Shown: positions 38,781-48,243, counted from the first letter of the stretch. The stretch: DNA of 64,000 bases from Natronogracilivirga saccharolytica (GCF_017921895.1 NZ_JAFIDN010000008.1:124001-188000), one strand, 5' to 3'. Notes: a model not told the origin generated them from the letters alone. A program made the numbers and translations.

Positions 38781-39806
38781 ATGACTTACAACAGATATCT
38801 GTCTTTATTTATTCTTTTGCTGTTTTTGCCCGGGCTTGCTGCGGCTCAGGTGCTGCCGAGTTTGGGTGAGGCGCGCTCGGGAACCTACGGTTTTCAGTAC
38901 TTGAAAATCGGTCCTGATGCAAGGTCGGCAAGTATGGGAAGCTCAAGTGTCGCTGATGCAGCAGACGCCTCGGCATTGTACTGGAATCCGGCCATGTCGG
39001 CTCAGCTCGACAACTCACAGGTGTTGTTCGGACATACACAGTATTTCGCGGATATCGCCATGAACTATGCTTCCTATGTTCACAGATATCGTGATATCGC
39101 ACTTGGACTATCCTTCCAGATGCTTGATTCCGGTGAAATGGACGAAACAACCGAACTTCAGCCGGGAGGTACCGGCCGGACATTTCGAACAACTCACTTC
39201 GCTGTCGGATTGTCATTCGCCCAGGAACTGACGTCCCTTTTCAGCTACGGAGTCACCCTGAAATACCTTGATGAAAGTGTAGAAGAAGTAACATCGCGAA
39301 CCGGTGTTATTGATGCCGGATTCTTCTATCGCGTTGGTGACACCGGTCTGCGGTTCGCCGTCGGGTTGAATAATTTTGGGTTCGATGCCGATCCTTCCGG
39401 AGAAACAAAACGCAGACCCGGTCCAAACGAAACTGGCGCTGAGACTGACGAAGACGGGTTCATTGTCTATGATGAATTTACCGACGTTTCACCGCCTACC
39501 ACCTTTATCCTCGGCTCGGCCTTCGATCTGATTCAGCGCGATGATTTCAATATTACACTTACCGGACAGCTGACCAATCCGGCTGATACACAGGAACGCT
39601 TCAGTCTCGGCGCAGAGATGGACTATCTGAGAAGGTTTTTTGTCCGGACCGGCTATGAGTTTGGAGTGGATGAGTCTTATCTGCCGTCATTCGGAGCCGG
39701 GTTTAACTTTCCGCTCTACAACTACGGCATCCGTGCCGACTATGGCTTCAGCACAAGGGAGTACCTTGGAAGCATGCACAGAATTTCCTTAAGAATTGAC
39801 CTCTGA
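38781..39806 (+). CDS. PorV/PorQ-family outer membrane protein
   Basis: A 341-residue exported beta-barrel of the FadL-like PorV/PorQ group. Signal peptide MTYNRYLSLFILLLFLPGLAAAQ. The typical start of mature family members is seen (YLKIGPDARSASMGSSSVADAADASALYWNPA), and the barrel strands continue to a terminal LRIDL. In the type IX secretion system PorV carries exported cargo away from the translocon; many genomes have extra paralogues of unknown role, and this one, embedded among surface genes, is more likely a dedicated paralogue. The next gene begins two bases after its stop. Confidence 0.85.
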   Translation: MTYNRYLSLFILLLFLPGLAAAQVLPSLGEARSGTYGFQYLKIGPDARSASMGSSSVADAADASALYWNPAMSAQLDNSQVLFGHTQYFADIAMNYASYVHRYRDIALGLSFQMLDSGEMDETTELQPGGTGRTFRTTHFAVGLSFAQELTSLFSYGVTLKYLDESVEEVTSRTGVIDAGFFYRVGDTGLRFAVGLNNFGFDADPSGETKRRPGPNETGAETDEDGFIVYDEFTDVSPPTTFILGSAFDLIQRDDFNITLTGQLTNPADTQERFSLGAEMDYLRRFFVRTGYEFGVDESYLPSFGAGFNFPLYNYGIRADYGFSTREYLGSMHRISLRIDL

Positions 39807-39808
39807 TT

Positions 39809-41107
39809 ATGAAGACAATGAAGTACGTGATTTTGAACAAATGGCTGGCACTGATCGTGGTTGCCGGTCTCATCGGCGGATGTGATTCCATTTTTGGAAC
39901 AAAGGGAGATGATACCACCGATGAAATATTCGAAGAGGGAAGAATTGATCCGACACTGGTACCGGACGAAATCGGGTATGCCGCCCTGCTGCCGTTCTGG
40001 GACTTTTTTGATGCTCCCACGGACGTGTATATCGGTTACGACGAACTGGTATATGTAACGGATCGCAGTGGACTCCATCTGCTCGACAGAGCCGGGCGCA
40101 CCTACTACGAAACAATTGAGCTCGAGGGAGCTGTCTCGGTTACTCAGGATCGTGACCTGAATGTTTATGTGGCTGCGCGTTATGATACGGTCATTACCGC
40201 AGTTGACTCTAACCTGGTGTGGAACCTGCCGGCGGTGTACAAATTCAGAGATATAAATAAAGGCTCACCGGTTGCCGTCGACACCATCATACACCCGTTT
40301 GATGATTCCAGCCGGCCAACAGCTTCGGCCCAGCGCGGACGGCTGGACAAGGACAGTCCCAACAATCATGAGTTTGTAGAGTTCACGGATGTAACCGCAC
40401 TTTATGACAACACCATTTATATCTCCAGGAGAGGTCCGCAAAATATTACCGGTCAGGCAGCTGCACCGGACAATATTGTCATGGAATTTCAGCAGGATCC
40501 CGACCGCGAAGAAGGAAAAATGCGCAATAACCGGCTGATCAGAGCGCTGAGCCCGAATACACCGTCCCTGATCAGTGCCGTGGGACCCGGCGCAATCACC
40601 GGCCTGGCCGGACCTCCACAAAGCGAAGATATCACCCAGGACAGAAGCTTTATCATTGCCCAGGCTGATACTGATGCCAATATTCCCTTCAGAGTGCTTT
40701 GGATCAATGCCGAAATGACACCTGATGGTCTTCAGTTTGATCCGCGTTCGGAGTTGCTGTCACGTGATACCACCCAGGCAGAAAAGTTCCTTTATGACCA
40801 GTTTCGCTTTACCGAGCCTTCAGGCCTGGCTTTTTCCGCGGATGACCGCAATCACATTTTTGTAACTGATATTGCTACCGACAGCTTGTACCTGTTTCAG
40901 GCCCGCGGTGTGGAGGGGGTTAATCCGCCACCGGGGTCCGAACTTGAAAGAGCACAAAGTGTCTCATTCGGGGGGACCGGAGGAGGAGACCGGCAGTTTC
41001 GTGATCCGTCCGGTGTTGCCTATTTCGACCGTATCGTTTATGTTGCCGACACCGGTAACAACCGTATTACCCGTCACCGCCTGAATACGGACTTTGAACG
41101 AAACTGA
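39809..41107 (+). CDS. Lipoprotein with beta-propeller (NHL-like) repeats
   Basis: A 432-residue lipoprotein with lipobox LIGGC (residues 21-25). Repeats such as PTDVYIGYDELVYVTDRSGLHLLD, FSADDRNHIFVTDIATDSLYLFQ and DPSGVAYFDRIVYVADTGNNRITRH are NHL/six-bladed-propeller units. It probably sits at the outer membrane and binds a ligand or protein. It ends the four-gene run lipoprotein-TonB receptor-PorV-like-propeller, with only two bases from the previous gene. No enzyme motif was seen. Confidence 0.78.
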   Translation: MKTMKYVILNKWLALIVVAGLIGGCDSIFGTKGDDTTDEIFEEGRIDPTLVPDEIGYAALLPFWDFFDAPTDVYIGYDELVYVTDRSGLHLLDRAGRTYYETIELEGAVSVTQDRDLNVYVAARYDTVITAVDSNLVWNLPAVYKFRDINKGSPVAVDTIIHPFDDSSRPTASAQRGRLDKDSPNNHEFVEFTDVTALYDNTIYISRRGPQNITGQAAAPDNIVMEFQQDPDREEGKMRNNRLIRALSPNTPSLISAVGPGAITGLAGPPQSEDITQDRSFIIAQADTDANIPFRVLWINAEMTPDGLQFDPRSELLSRDTTQAEKFLYDQFRFTEPSGLAFSADDRNHIFVTDIATDSLYLFQARGVEGVNPPPGSELERAQSVSFGGTGGGDRQFRDPSGVAYFDRIVYVADTGNNRITRHRLNTDFERN

Positions 41108-41116
41108 AAGCCTGTT

Positions 41117-41935
41117 ATGAAGTATGTAAAAGCCGGATCTGAACATATTCCGGCACTGGGATTCGGGACGTACCTGCTTTCCGGTCAGACTTGTGTTGAT
41201 GCGGTCAGGGATGCTGTTGCCGTCGGCTACAGGCATATCGATACCGCTGAGATGTATGGAAATGAAGCGGAAACCGGCGAAGGAATCAGGCAGTCCGGAG
41301 TTTCCAGGAACGAGCTGTTTGTTACTACAAAACTCTGGAACGACAGTCTGGCTCCGTCTGCTGTGCAGCGAACAACAGAACAAAGCCTCACATCCTTGCA
41401 GACCGATTATATCGACCTGCTGTTGATCCACTGGCCCTCATCCCGTGTTCCGCTGGAAGACACACTGGATGCGATGAACCGGCTTCGCGAGCAAGGGAAA
41501 GTACGCCATCTGGGCGTCAGCAATTTCAATATCGCATTGCTCCAGCGTGCCCTAAAAACCGGTGTCCCCCTGATTACCAATCAGGTTGAATATCACGTCA
41601 TGCTCAATCAGGATAAACTGATGACCTTTATGCGTTCACATGGCATGTTCCTGACGGCGTACAGTCCTTTGGCAAAGGGCAGACTTGTTAACAATCCGGT
41701 ATTGCGTGAAATTGGAGAAAAACACGATAAAACCGATGTCCAGGTCGCGCTCAGATGGCTGGTTCAGCAAGACGATGTTGCCACGGTTCCCAAAGCATCC
41801 GGACCGGATAAGCGCAGAAAAAACTTTGATATATTTGATTTCGAGCTTGATTCCGAAGATCTGGAGCTAATTGACCGTCTGGAAAAAAACAGGCGGGTTG
41901 TTGATTTTCCCGGACTCTCACCGCAATGGGATTGA
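41117..41935 (+). CDS. Aldo/keto reductase
   Basis: A 272-residue NAD(P)H-dependent oxidoreductase of the AKR superfamily, a TIM barrel acting on aldehydes and ketones. The catalytic tetrad is visible as Asp and Tyr in DTAEMYGNE, Lys in VTTKLWNDS and His in LLLIHWPSS. The cofactor-binding end (VPKASGPDKRRKNFDIFDFEL) is present. It resembles the 2,5-diketo-gluconate reductase branch, but substrate cannot be assigned. It starts nine bases after the propeller lipoprotein, so it may be transcribed with the surface operon although it is cytoplasmic. Confidence 0.92.
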   Translation: MKYVKAGSEHIPALGFGTYLLSGQTCVDAVRDAVAVGYRHIDTAEMYGNEAETGEGIRQSGVSRNELFVTTKLWNDSLAPSAVQRTTEQSLTSLQTDYIDLLLIHWPSSRVPLEDTLDAMNRLREQGKVRHLGVSNFNIALLQRALKTGVPLITNQVEYHVMLNQDKLMTFMRSHGMFLTAYSPLAKGRLVNNPVLREIGEKHDKTDVQVALRWLVQQDDVATVPKASGPDKRRKNFDIFDFELDSEDLELIDRLEKNRRVVDFPGLSPQWD

Positions 41936-42129
41936 TTTCGGTAGTCCGGTGCGCTGCACAAGCCGGAAAAACGTTATCTGTTTCAACGTTTCAATGATTA
42001 CCTAATATTTTCTATCTTAAGTGTTCTAAATTAATTCATTAATTCAGTATTTAATCCCTCAGATTACCGGATTCTGAGAACTGTACCGGCGCTCTGAAAA
42101 TAATTTTCAATCTGTTTACCTGCATCATT

Positions 42130-44523
42130 ATGCCCCTCCTCCGTTTTCTCCCTCTCTTATCTCTGATACTGTTGTTTTCCAGTTGCACACTGTTCCGCAC
42201 AACCGCCGAACCGGACGAAGATATTCCGGAAGGAGTAGTCGAAGTCGGCGAACCTGAACCGGTTACCGAGTATAATGAAATCCTTGAAGATGCCGAAACC
42301 GAAGAGGGGATGTTCAATGTGCATATGGTCGATGACAAACTCTATTTTGAGATACCGGATAAAGAGCTGGGAAGAGAAGTTCTGATGGTTTCCCGCTTTG
42401 TCCGTGCTCAGGAAGGAACAGGGTACGGTGGTATCCGTCTGAGCAACTATGTTCTCAGATGGGAAAAACGCAATGATGAAATTTTGCTTAGAAGCGTCAT
42501 CCATCAGTCAACGGCAGATACCACCTCGTCTGTATACCGTGCGGTCAGAGCGGCAACATTCGAGCCGATCATAGCTTCCTTTGAAATCGAGGCCATAGGG
42601 CCCGACAGCCTCTCATCGCTGATCGAAGTTACAGATCTGTTCACCACTGATATACCCGAATTTTCTCCCAGGGAACGCTTCAACGGACGCTCCATCGACT
42701 CTGACAGAAGCTATATTGAGCGGGCCCGCGCTTTCCCGGACAATGTCGAGGTGAGCAATGTGCTCACGCTGCAGACCGAGCGAGTTCCCGCCGGCGGACG
42801 TCTGCGATCCATTTCGATGATGCTGAATTTCAGCTTTCTCAGGTTGCCCGAAGAACCGATGCAGCCAAGATTGCATGATGAACGGGTCGGCTATTTCTCG
42901 GTTCGCCAGGTTGACTACAGCCGTCCGGAACATCGCGCCGAACAGCGCCGGTTCATCACCCGGTGGCGGCTGGAAAAAGAAGACCCCGATGCGGATCTGT
43001 CCGAACCTAAAGAACCCATTGTTTTTTATGTGGATCCCGGGACACCGGAATTTCTTGTTGATTATGTAATTCAGGGTGTGAATGACTGGCAGCCGGCTTT
43101 CGAAGAGGCCGGTTTCAAAAATGCGATCAAGGGAAAAAAGGCACCGGAGGATGACCCTGACTTCAGCATGGAAGATTCCCGCTATTCCATGATTCGGTGG
43201 ATGCCGTCCACAACTATGAATGCGTTCGGCCCCCATGTGCATGATCCCAGAAGCGGAGAGATCATTACTTCATCCATAGGAATGTTCCATAATGTGCAGA
43301 ACCTGCTGAGAAACTGGTATTTTGTCCAGGGCGGTGCCGTGGATGAACGCATGCAGGATTTGCCGATGCCGGACTCGCTCATGGGCAGGCTTGTGCAGAT
43401 GGTTGTGGCTCATGAAGTAGGGCACGCACTCGGTCTGCCGCACAACATGAAAGCGAGTGCAACCGTGCCCACAGACAGCCTCCGCAGCCCGACATTTACC
43501 CGGAAATACGGCACCACTCCATCCATAATGGATTATGCCAGAATGAATTACGTTGCCCAGCCGGGGGACGATGCCTATATGTTCCCAATCGTATCCATTT
43601 ACGACAAGTTTGCCATCGAATGGGGGTACTCTCCATTTCCCGAGGCCGAATCCGCTGACGAAGAACGTCCGTTTTTGAATGAAATCGCCCGCCGGCAGGA
43701 AGATGAGCCCATGCTGCTGTTCGGCAACCTCTCTTCTGTAGACCCGACCCAGCAGCGGGAGGCTCTTGGCGACAATCACGTCAAATCAACACAATATGGT
43801 ATTGCGAATCTGAAGCGGATCATGGAGTTCATTGTGGATGCCGCCGGAAAGGATGGCGAGAATTATGAAACGCTTGAAGAACTGTACGGCAGCGTCATCC
43901 AGCAGCGTAACTGGATGCTCGGACACGTTGTGAACTGGATCGGAGGTGTGTACGGTGAAAGAAAAGTTTACGGTCAGGAGGGGGCCGTCTATTCACCGGT
44001 CAGCCGTGAGCGACAGACCGAAGCCCTGGAATATCTGCTGGAAGAAGGATTTCAGACACCGGATTATCTTCTCGATCAGGAGTTGCTGGATCTCATTCAG
44101 CCCTTTGGCTCCAGCAATCAGATCAAAGAGGGGCAGCGAAGATTGCTGTTTGGTGTTATGAGCAATTCCCGGCTGGAGCGAATGGCCGAACTCGAAGCGA
44201 CCCGAAATCCTGATGACGTTTATCCGGTTGATGAAATGATGACCGACCTGCGTGAAGGTATCTGGATGGAACTGAGCGGCAACAGTGTGGAAATTGACCT
44301 GTATCGACGGAATCTTCAGCGTGCATATCTGGATGTGATGGAAATGCAGGTGGGGGGCACGTTCATGCGTTCATCCGGTGAAGGAGCAGCCATGATGCGC
44401 GGACATCTCCGTGATTTGCGCAGAAATGTGGATGAAGCCATTCCTGCTTCGGCCAACAATGTCACCCGGTATCACCTTGAAGATATTTCCGAACGAATCA
44501 GTGATATTCTTGACTCGGACTAA
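42130..44523 (+). CDS. Zinc-dependent metalloprotease lipoprotein (DUF5117/DUF4953-type)
   Basis: A 797-residue exported metalloprotease. The N-terminus has a lipobox (LLFSSC), implying outer membrane attachment. The metzincin-type zinc motif HEVGHALGLPHN lies near residue 428, followed by SIMDYARMNY, a Met-turn-like segment. The N-terminal half (DDKLYFEIPDKELGREVLMVSR) matches the DUF5118/DUF5117 part seen in this Bacteroidota family, usually 780-850 residues. The substrate is unknown. It stands alone, 194 bases after the reductase, and converges on the DksA-type gene with 15 bases between them. Confidence 0.9.
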   Translation: MPLLRFLPLLSLILLFSSCTLFRTTAEPDEDIPEGVVEVGEPEPVTEYNEILEDAETEEGMFNVHMVDDKLYFEIPDKELGREVLMVSRFVRAQEGTGYGGIRLSNYVLRWEKRNDEILLRSVIHQSTADTTSSVYRAVRAATFEPIIASFEIEAIGPDSLSSLIEVTDLFTTDIPEFSPRERFNGRSIDSDRSYIERARAFPDNVEVSNVLTLQTERVPAGGRLRSISMMLNFSFLRLPEEPMQPRLHDERVGYFSVRQVDYSRPEHRAEQRRFITRWRLEKEDPDADLSEPKEPIVFYVDPGTPEFLVDYVIQGVNDWQPAFEEAGFKNAIKGKKAPEDDPDFSMEDSRYSMIRWMPSTTMNAFGPHVHDPRSGEIITSSIGMFHNVQNLLRNWYFVQGGAVDERMQDLPMPDSLMGRLVQMVVAHEVGHALGLPHNMKASATVPTDSLRSPTFTRKYGTTPSIMDYARMNYVAQPGDDAYMFPIVSIYDKFAIEWGYSPFPEAESADEERPFLNEIARRQEDEPMLLFGNLSSVDPTQQREALGDNHVKSTQYGIANLKRIMEFIVDAAGKDGENYETLEELYGSVIQQRNWMLGHVVNWIGGVYGERKVYGQEGAVYSPVSRERQTEALEYLLEEGFQTPDYLLDQELLDLIQPFGSSNQIKEGQRRLLFGVMSNSRLERMAELEATRNPDDVYPVDEMMTDLREGIWMELSGNSVEIDLYRRNLQRAYLDVMEMQVGGTFMRSSGEGAAMMRGHLRDLRRNVDEAIPASANNVTRYHLEDISERISDILDSD

Positions 44524-44538
44524 TGTCGAGTCTGAGAC

Positions 44539-44886
44539 TTATTTTGAACAATGCACACAAACCCTTTTTTCGGGCATGATCTGGATACGCCCGAAAGCAA
44601 TAGGTTCTCCGCATCGGACGCATCGGCCGTAATCGGGATCGTCAACTTTCTCAAGCACATTTTTCAGCCGCTTCAACCGGGTTCTTGTGTTTCGATATGC
44701 CGCGTCATTGACAGTCTTGTTGTTGATGGCATCCATGCGTGATATACGACCTATGGAGCTGTCCGGCTCAACAGCCGCAGTAAGTTCCTTCAGAACCTTA
44801 AGTTCTTTGTCTGCTTCCTGAATCTGTTGCTCAATAATTTCACGGATTTCTTCCTTCTGCTTGTCGGTAAGTACTGATTCTTTCAT
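44539..44886 (-). CDS. DksA/TraR-family C4 zinc finger protein
   Basis: A 115-residue protein with an N-terminal coiled-coil hairpin (about 1-80) and a C-terminal zinc finger with all four Cys (CVRCGEPI and CVHC). DksA proteins insert their coiled coil into the RNA polymerase secondary channel and act with ppGpp. In DksA the coiled-coil tip carries two Asp (DxxDxA); here SRMDAINNKT has one Asp and Ala, so activity may differ. It is shorter than Escherichia DksA (151 residues) and closer to the short DksA-like proteins of Bacteroidota. Confidence 0.85.
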   Translation of the reverse strand: MKESVLTDKQKEEIREIIEQQIQEADKELKVLKELTAAVEPDSSIGRISRMDAINNKTVNDAAYRNTRTRLKRLKNVLEKVDDPDYGRCVRCGEPIAFGRIQIMPEKRVCVHCSK

Positions 44887-45047
44887 TATTGTGTTACTGT
44901 CATCCTGAATCTTTTATTGCCTTGTCATTTACTGCAATGTAACAAATTGCGGTGACTTGTCGATGCAAGGAAAAAAGTAACATAACCTGATAAGCACCAT
45001 GAGAATTTTATTGGAGCTCATAACGTGAAACCCGCAAAATTTATGGA

Positions 45048-45998
45048 TTATTCGGAGATGTGATTGGTTGATGATGTTGGTGTTATTTCTGGTATCCCGA
45101 CACCTTGCGATTCTTGCATCTGCCCCGGGCTTTCTTTGCGATATTTTCTGCTGAGAATACCATATCTGGGTGCCAGAAAAAGCACAAGTATAAACTGGAG
45201 TCCGGTTACCACCGCCATGGCACCGGCAATGGAGCTGTTTACCCAGAGAGCGAAATAAAACCCGCCCACAGCCGATGTGATTCCGAAAAATACCGAAAGC
45301 AGCAAAAGAATGTGGAGTCGGTCCGTCAACAGGTATGCTGTTGCCGGAGGAACGATAAGCATAGCCACGACCAGGATCGCACCGACACTTTCAAATGAGG
45401 CAATGGTTGTGATGGAAACCGATCCCATCAGAGTGTAGTGGATCAACCCTACGGGCAAACCCAGCGTTGTTGCAAGCTTGGGACTGAAACTGTATGTTTT
45501 CAGCTCTTTGAACATCAGAAGAATAAATGAAAGGTTCAGCACCAGGACCATGCCGAGAATCCATACAGGCCGCGGACCCATGTTGGTTCCCTGCCAGATC
45601 CACAAGTCCCAGGCTACATAGGCAATTTCACCATACAAAACACACTCCTGGTCAATATCCACATTTGCTGCAAAAAGGGATATGATGATGACTCCAATTG
45701 CAAAGAGAGTTGTAAAAACGATACCCATGGATGCATCATGAAATATCCGGCCGCGCTTGCTCAGTTCTTCGGTCAGCCAGACCGTGAGTACACCGAATAT
45801 GCCGGCACCGATAAGCATGGGAAACGTATTGCGCCCGGCAGTCAGCAAAAAAGCAATGACAATACCGGGTAGTACGGCATGGGAAATAGCATCTCCCATC
45901 AGGGACATCTTGCGCAATACAAGAAAAGCCCCCACCAGTGCGCAGGACGTCGCAACCAGAATGCCCGTGATGATTATCCAGCCTGTCGAGGTGATCAT
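45048..45998 (-). CDS. Metal ABC transporter permease (second subunit)
   Basis: A 316-residue membrane permease of the ABC-3 family (ZnuB/MntB/TroD), importing Mn, Zn or Fe. About eight hydrophobic helices are seen. Family blocks are GDAISHAVLPGIVIAF and the ASFESVGAILVVAMLIVPPATAYLLTDR segment. It has a short hydrophilic C-terminal tail (QESQGVGIPEITPTSS) and no regulator domain, unlike the permease gene 68 bases upstream. It is the last gene of the reverse-strand metal uptake operon. TroC/TroD-type systems likewise use two permeases. Confidence 0.93.
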   Translation of the reverse strand: MITSTGWIIITGILVATSCALVGAFLVLRKMSLMGDAISHAVLPGIVIAFLLTAGRNTFPMLIGAGIFGVLTVWLTEELSKRGRIFHDASMGIVFTTLFAIGVIIISLFAANVDIDQECVLYGEIAYVAWDLWIWQGTNMGPRPVWILGMVLVLNLSFILLMFKELKTYSFSPKLATTLGLPVGLIHYTLMGSVSITTIASFESVGAILVVAMLIVPPATAYLLTDRLHILLLLSVFFGITSAVGGFYFALWVNSSIAGAMAVVTGLQFILVLFLAPRYGILSRKYRKESPGQMQESQGVGIPEITPTSSTNHISE

Positions 45999-46066
45999 AT
46001 AGTGCTGTTTTCAGTTTAGGCGTTCAGGAGATACAGTGAGTAAAAGGTGATAGAGACTGCCATATG

Positions 46067-47443
46067 TTATTTTTTTCTGTGTTTTCTGCCGTTGTTTTCT
46101 GATTCCTGCGACGCTCCGGAATCTTTGGCGGAATGACTGTCATTAACATCGTACGGAATAGTGCTTCTGTGGGGATCCGATTCAGGTGATCCGAGGGACT
46201 TTTGCAGCTCCTGCTCAATTTCGGATGTTATCAGGTGTTCCATCGATTCGGCATCGTCATGAACATGATCATCGGCAATATGCAGGTGATCAGTGAGGTA
46301 TTTTTCCCAGAGCCGGTGTACCCGGACAAGTCTGCGGGCTTCGCGCCGCCCGTCATAAGTAAGGACAAAGCCTTCATGAACTCCGGTGTATGCCTCGATC
46401 AGTTTTCTTTTTTTCAGTGATGAAAGCACGGATTTCAACTTCCGGGGTGACATGTACCGCCGTTTCCGGAGCTCGTCAAAACTGCGTGCTCTTTCCTGTT
46501 TTCCGTCTTCTTCTTCCATGGAATACAGCGTCTTGAGGATATTTTCGCAGGCCACTTTAAAGGAGAGCCGCTTCCGTTGAATATGGCGGGCAATTTCACC
46601 CCGCCGCGGAGCCAGAAGAAAGGAAATGAAGAAAACGAGAGCGGCACTGACAACCATCCACGGGCCGGTCGGCATGGCCGGAGCCGTGTAGCTGATAAAG
46701 GAACCGGTCACGCCGGAAAAGGCGCCGACGCCCGCGGCCAGTACGAGCATGATACCAAGAGAGTCGGTCCAGTAGCGGGCTGCAGCAGCGGGAATAATCA
46801 GCATCGATGCCATCAGTACGACGCCTACGGCCTGTATGCCGGCCGTAATGGTCATGACCATCAGCAATGCCAGCAGAAACTCCATTCGCTTGACAGGATA
46901 TCCGATGCTTCGGGCATACGACATGTCAAAACTGACCAGTTTGAACTCCTTGTATGCCAGCACAACCAGAACCAGAATAAGCAGACTGAGTCCACCGAAA
47001 ACTTTCACATCGGTTCCGACCATGGCTGCAGCCTGCCCGAACATAAAATCGTCAAGCCCGCTTTGATCGACATAGCCGGTGGACTGGATAAACGTCAAAA
47101 GTACAACGCCAAACCCGAAAAACACGGACAGCACCATTCCGATGGAGGCATCCGGAGCAATCCGGCTGTTGCGCGTGATGAAATCCATAGTCACCATGCT
47201 GAGCAGTCCGAATACGAAGGATCCCAGAATCAGCATGAACGGATCTTTTCCGCCGGCAACAATAAATGCAAGGCAGACTCCGGGCAGTACGGCGTGTGCA
47301 ACGGCATCTCCGACAAGGGCCCGCCTTCGCAGGATGGCAAAACATCCGAGCGCTCCTGCCGAGATGCCCAGCAGAATGGTTCCGGCAAGTACAAACCGGA
47401 TGTTGGGATCCTGTAGCGAAAAGAATTCAAAGAAAACATCCAT
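46067..47443 (-). CDS. Metal ABC transporter permease fused to a DtxR/MntR-like C-terminal domain
   Basis: A 458-residue fusion read from ATG at 47443 (TTG at 47452 also possible). Residues about 1-280 are an ABC-3 permease (RRRALVGDAVAHAVLPGVCLAF, AVGVVLMASMLIIPAAAARYWTD). Residues about 290-418 look like a winged-helix plus dimerisation domain of the DtxR/MntR family: KLKSVLSSLKKRKLIEAYTGV, then RVHRLWEKYLTDHL with His376 and ESMEH with Glu399, Glu402, His403, matching metal ligands of MntR. The Asp of the N-terminal helix, present in the separate regulator, is Asn301 here. The C-terminal 40 residues are hydrophilic. It could let the transporter sense cytoplasmic metal. Confidence 0.9.
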   Translation of the reverse strand: MDVFFEFFSLQDPNIRFVLAGTILLGISAGALGCFAILRRRALVGDAVAHAVLPGVCLAFIVAGGKDPFMLILGSFVFGLLSMVTMDFITRNSRIAPDASIGMVLSVFFGFGVVLLTFIQSTGYVDQSGLDDFMFGQAAAMVGTDVKVFGGLSLLILVLVVLAYKEFKLVSFDMSYARSIGYPVKRMEFLLALLMVMTITAGIQAVGVVLMASMLIIPAAAARYWTDSLGIMLVLAAGVGAFSGVTGSFISYTAPAMPTGPWMVVSAALVFFISFLLAPRRGEIARHIQRKRLSFKVACENILKTLYSMEEEDGKQERARSFDELRKRRYMSPRKLKSVLSSLKKRKLIEAYTGVHEGFVLTYDGRREARRLVRVHRLWEKYLTDHLHIADDHVHDDAESMEHLITSEIEQELQKSLGSPESDPHRSTIPYDVNDSHSAKDSGASQESENNGRKHRKK

Positions 47444-47448
47444 ACGGC

Positions 47449-48243
47449 TCAATCCTCTTGCTCGCGTAGAAATCGCTGCTGCCGGCTCTGCTCAACCATC
47501 TGGCTGAGTATGTTCAGGCGGCCGCCATATGTTTTTTGAAGGTTTTCGTCGGTGAATGTGCTGTCCACCGGTCCGAGTGCAACCATGCGGAGATTCAGCA
47601 GCATCGCCCAGTCAAAGTTTTCAGGTACACTTTGCAGGTCATGATGCACAACCACGACGGTTTTGTTTTGTGCGCGGAGATCCCGGAGCTTGTCAAAGAT
47701 TACATCTTCGGTAGCAGCATCCACACCGGCCAGGGGCTCATCCATCAAATAAATGGATGCGTCCTGGGACAGGGCGCGCGCCAGGAACACCCGCTGCTGC
47801 TGTCCTCCGGAAAGTTGAGAAATCTGCCGGTTACGGTAATCCTGCATGCCCACTTCCTGAAGTGCTTCGACCGCAAGCTCCCGGTCACGGCGGGATGGTC
47901 GCTGAAAAAGCCTGAGATGAGGATATCTGCCCATAAGCACAACATCCATCACATTAATCGGGAAGTTCCAGTCCACAGATTCGCGCTGGGGGACATAAGC
48001 GACGTTTTTGCGCTGTTTGTCCAGCGGTTTGCCGTAAATCAGTGTGTATCCGGAAGAGGAGGGGATGAGCCCCATCATCGCTTTGATCAGCGTGGATTTG
48101 CCGGCGCCGTTGGGGCCAATGACCGCCGTAATTTTTCCTTCAGGAAGCTCAAAGTCAATATCCCACAGTACCGGTTTCTGATCATAGGCGACGGTCAGGT
48201 CATGAACTTCAACCGGTGGATTTTTTTTGTTTTTGTCAGTCAT
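47449..48243 (-). CDS. Metal ABC transporter ATP-binding protein
   Basis: A 264-residue ATPase of the manganese/zinc/iron ABC importer family. Walker A is GPNGAGKST, the signature motif is LSGGQQQR, and Walker B is IYLMDEPLAGVD, followed by VVVVHHDLQSV with the switch His. It lies six bases upstream of the permease-fusion ATG, so translation is probably coupled. It energises uptake through the two permeases encoded next to it. The family resemblance is to MntB/TroB/ZnuC. Confidence 0.95.
   Translation of the reverse strand: MTDKNKKNPPVEVHDLTVAYDQKPVLWDIDFELPEGKITAVIGPNGAGKSTLIKAMMGLIPSSSGYTLIYGKPLDKQRKNVAYVPQRESVDWNFPINVMDVVLMGRYPHLRLFQRPSRRDRELAVEALQEVGMQDYRNRQISQLSGGQQQRVFLARALSQDASIYLMDEPLAGVDAATEDVIFDKLRDLRAQNKTVVVVHHDLQSVPENFDWAMLLNLRMVALGPVDSTFTDENLQKTYGGRLNILSQMVEQSRQQRFLREQED

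Noticed and set aside
44560-44600. GC-rich hairpin TTCGGGC/GCCCGAA near the 3' end of the DksA-type gene
   Set aside because: It lies within the coding sequence of a conserved zinc-finger region and no T-run follows on the gene's strand.
46577-47416. 279-codon forward frame opposite the permease fusion
   Set aside because: The product is His/Gln/Lys-rich with no recognisable fold; the reverse frame is a clear ABC-3 permease.
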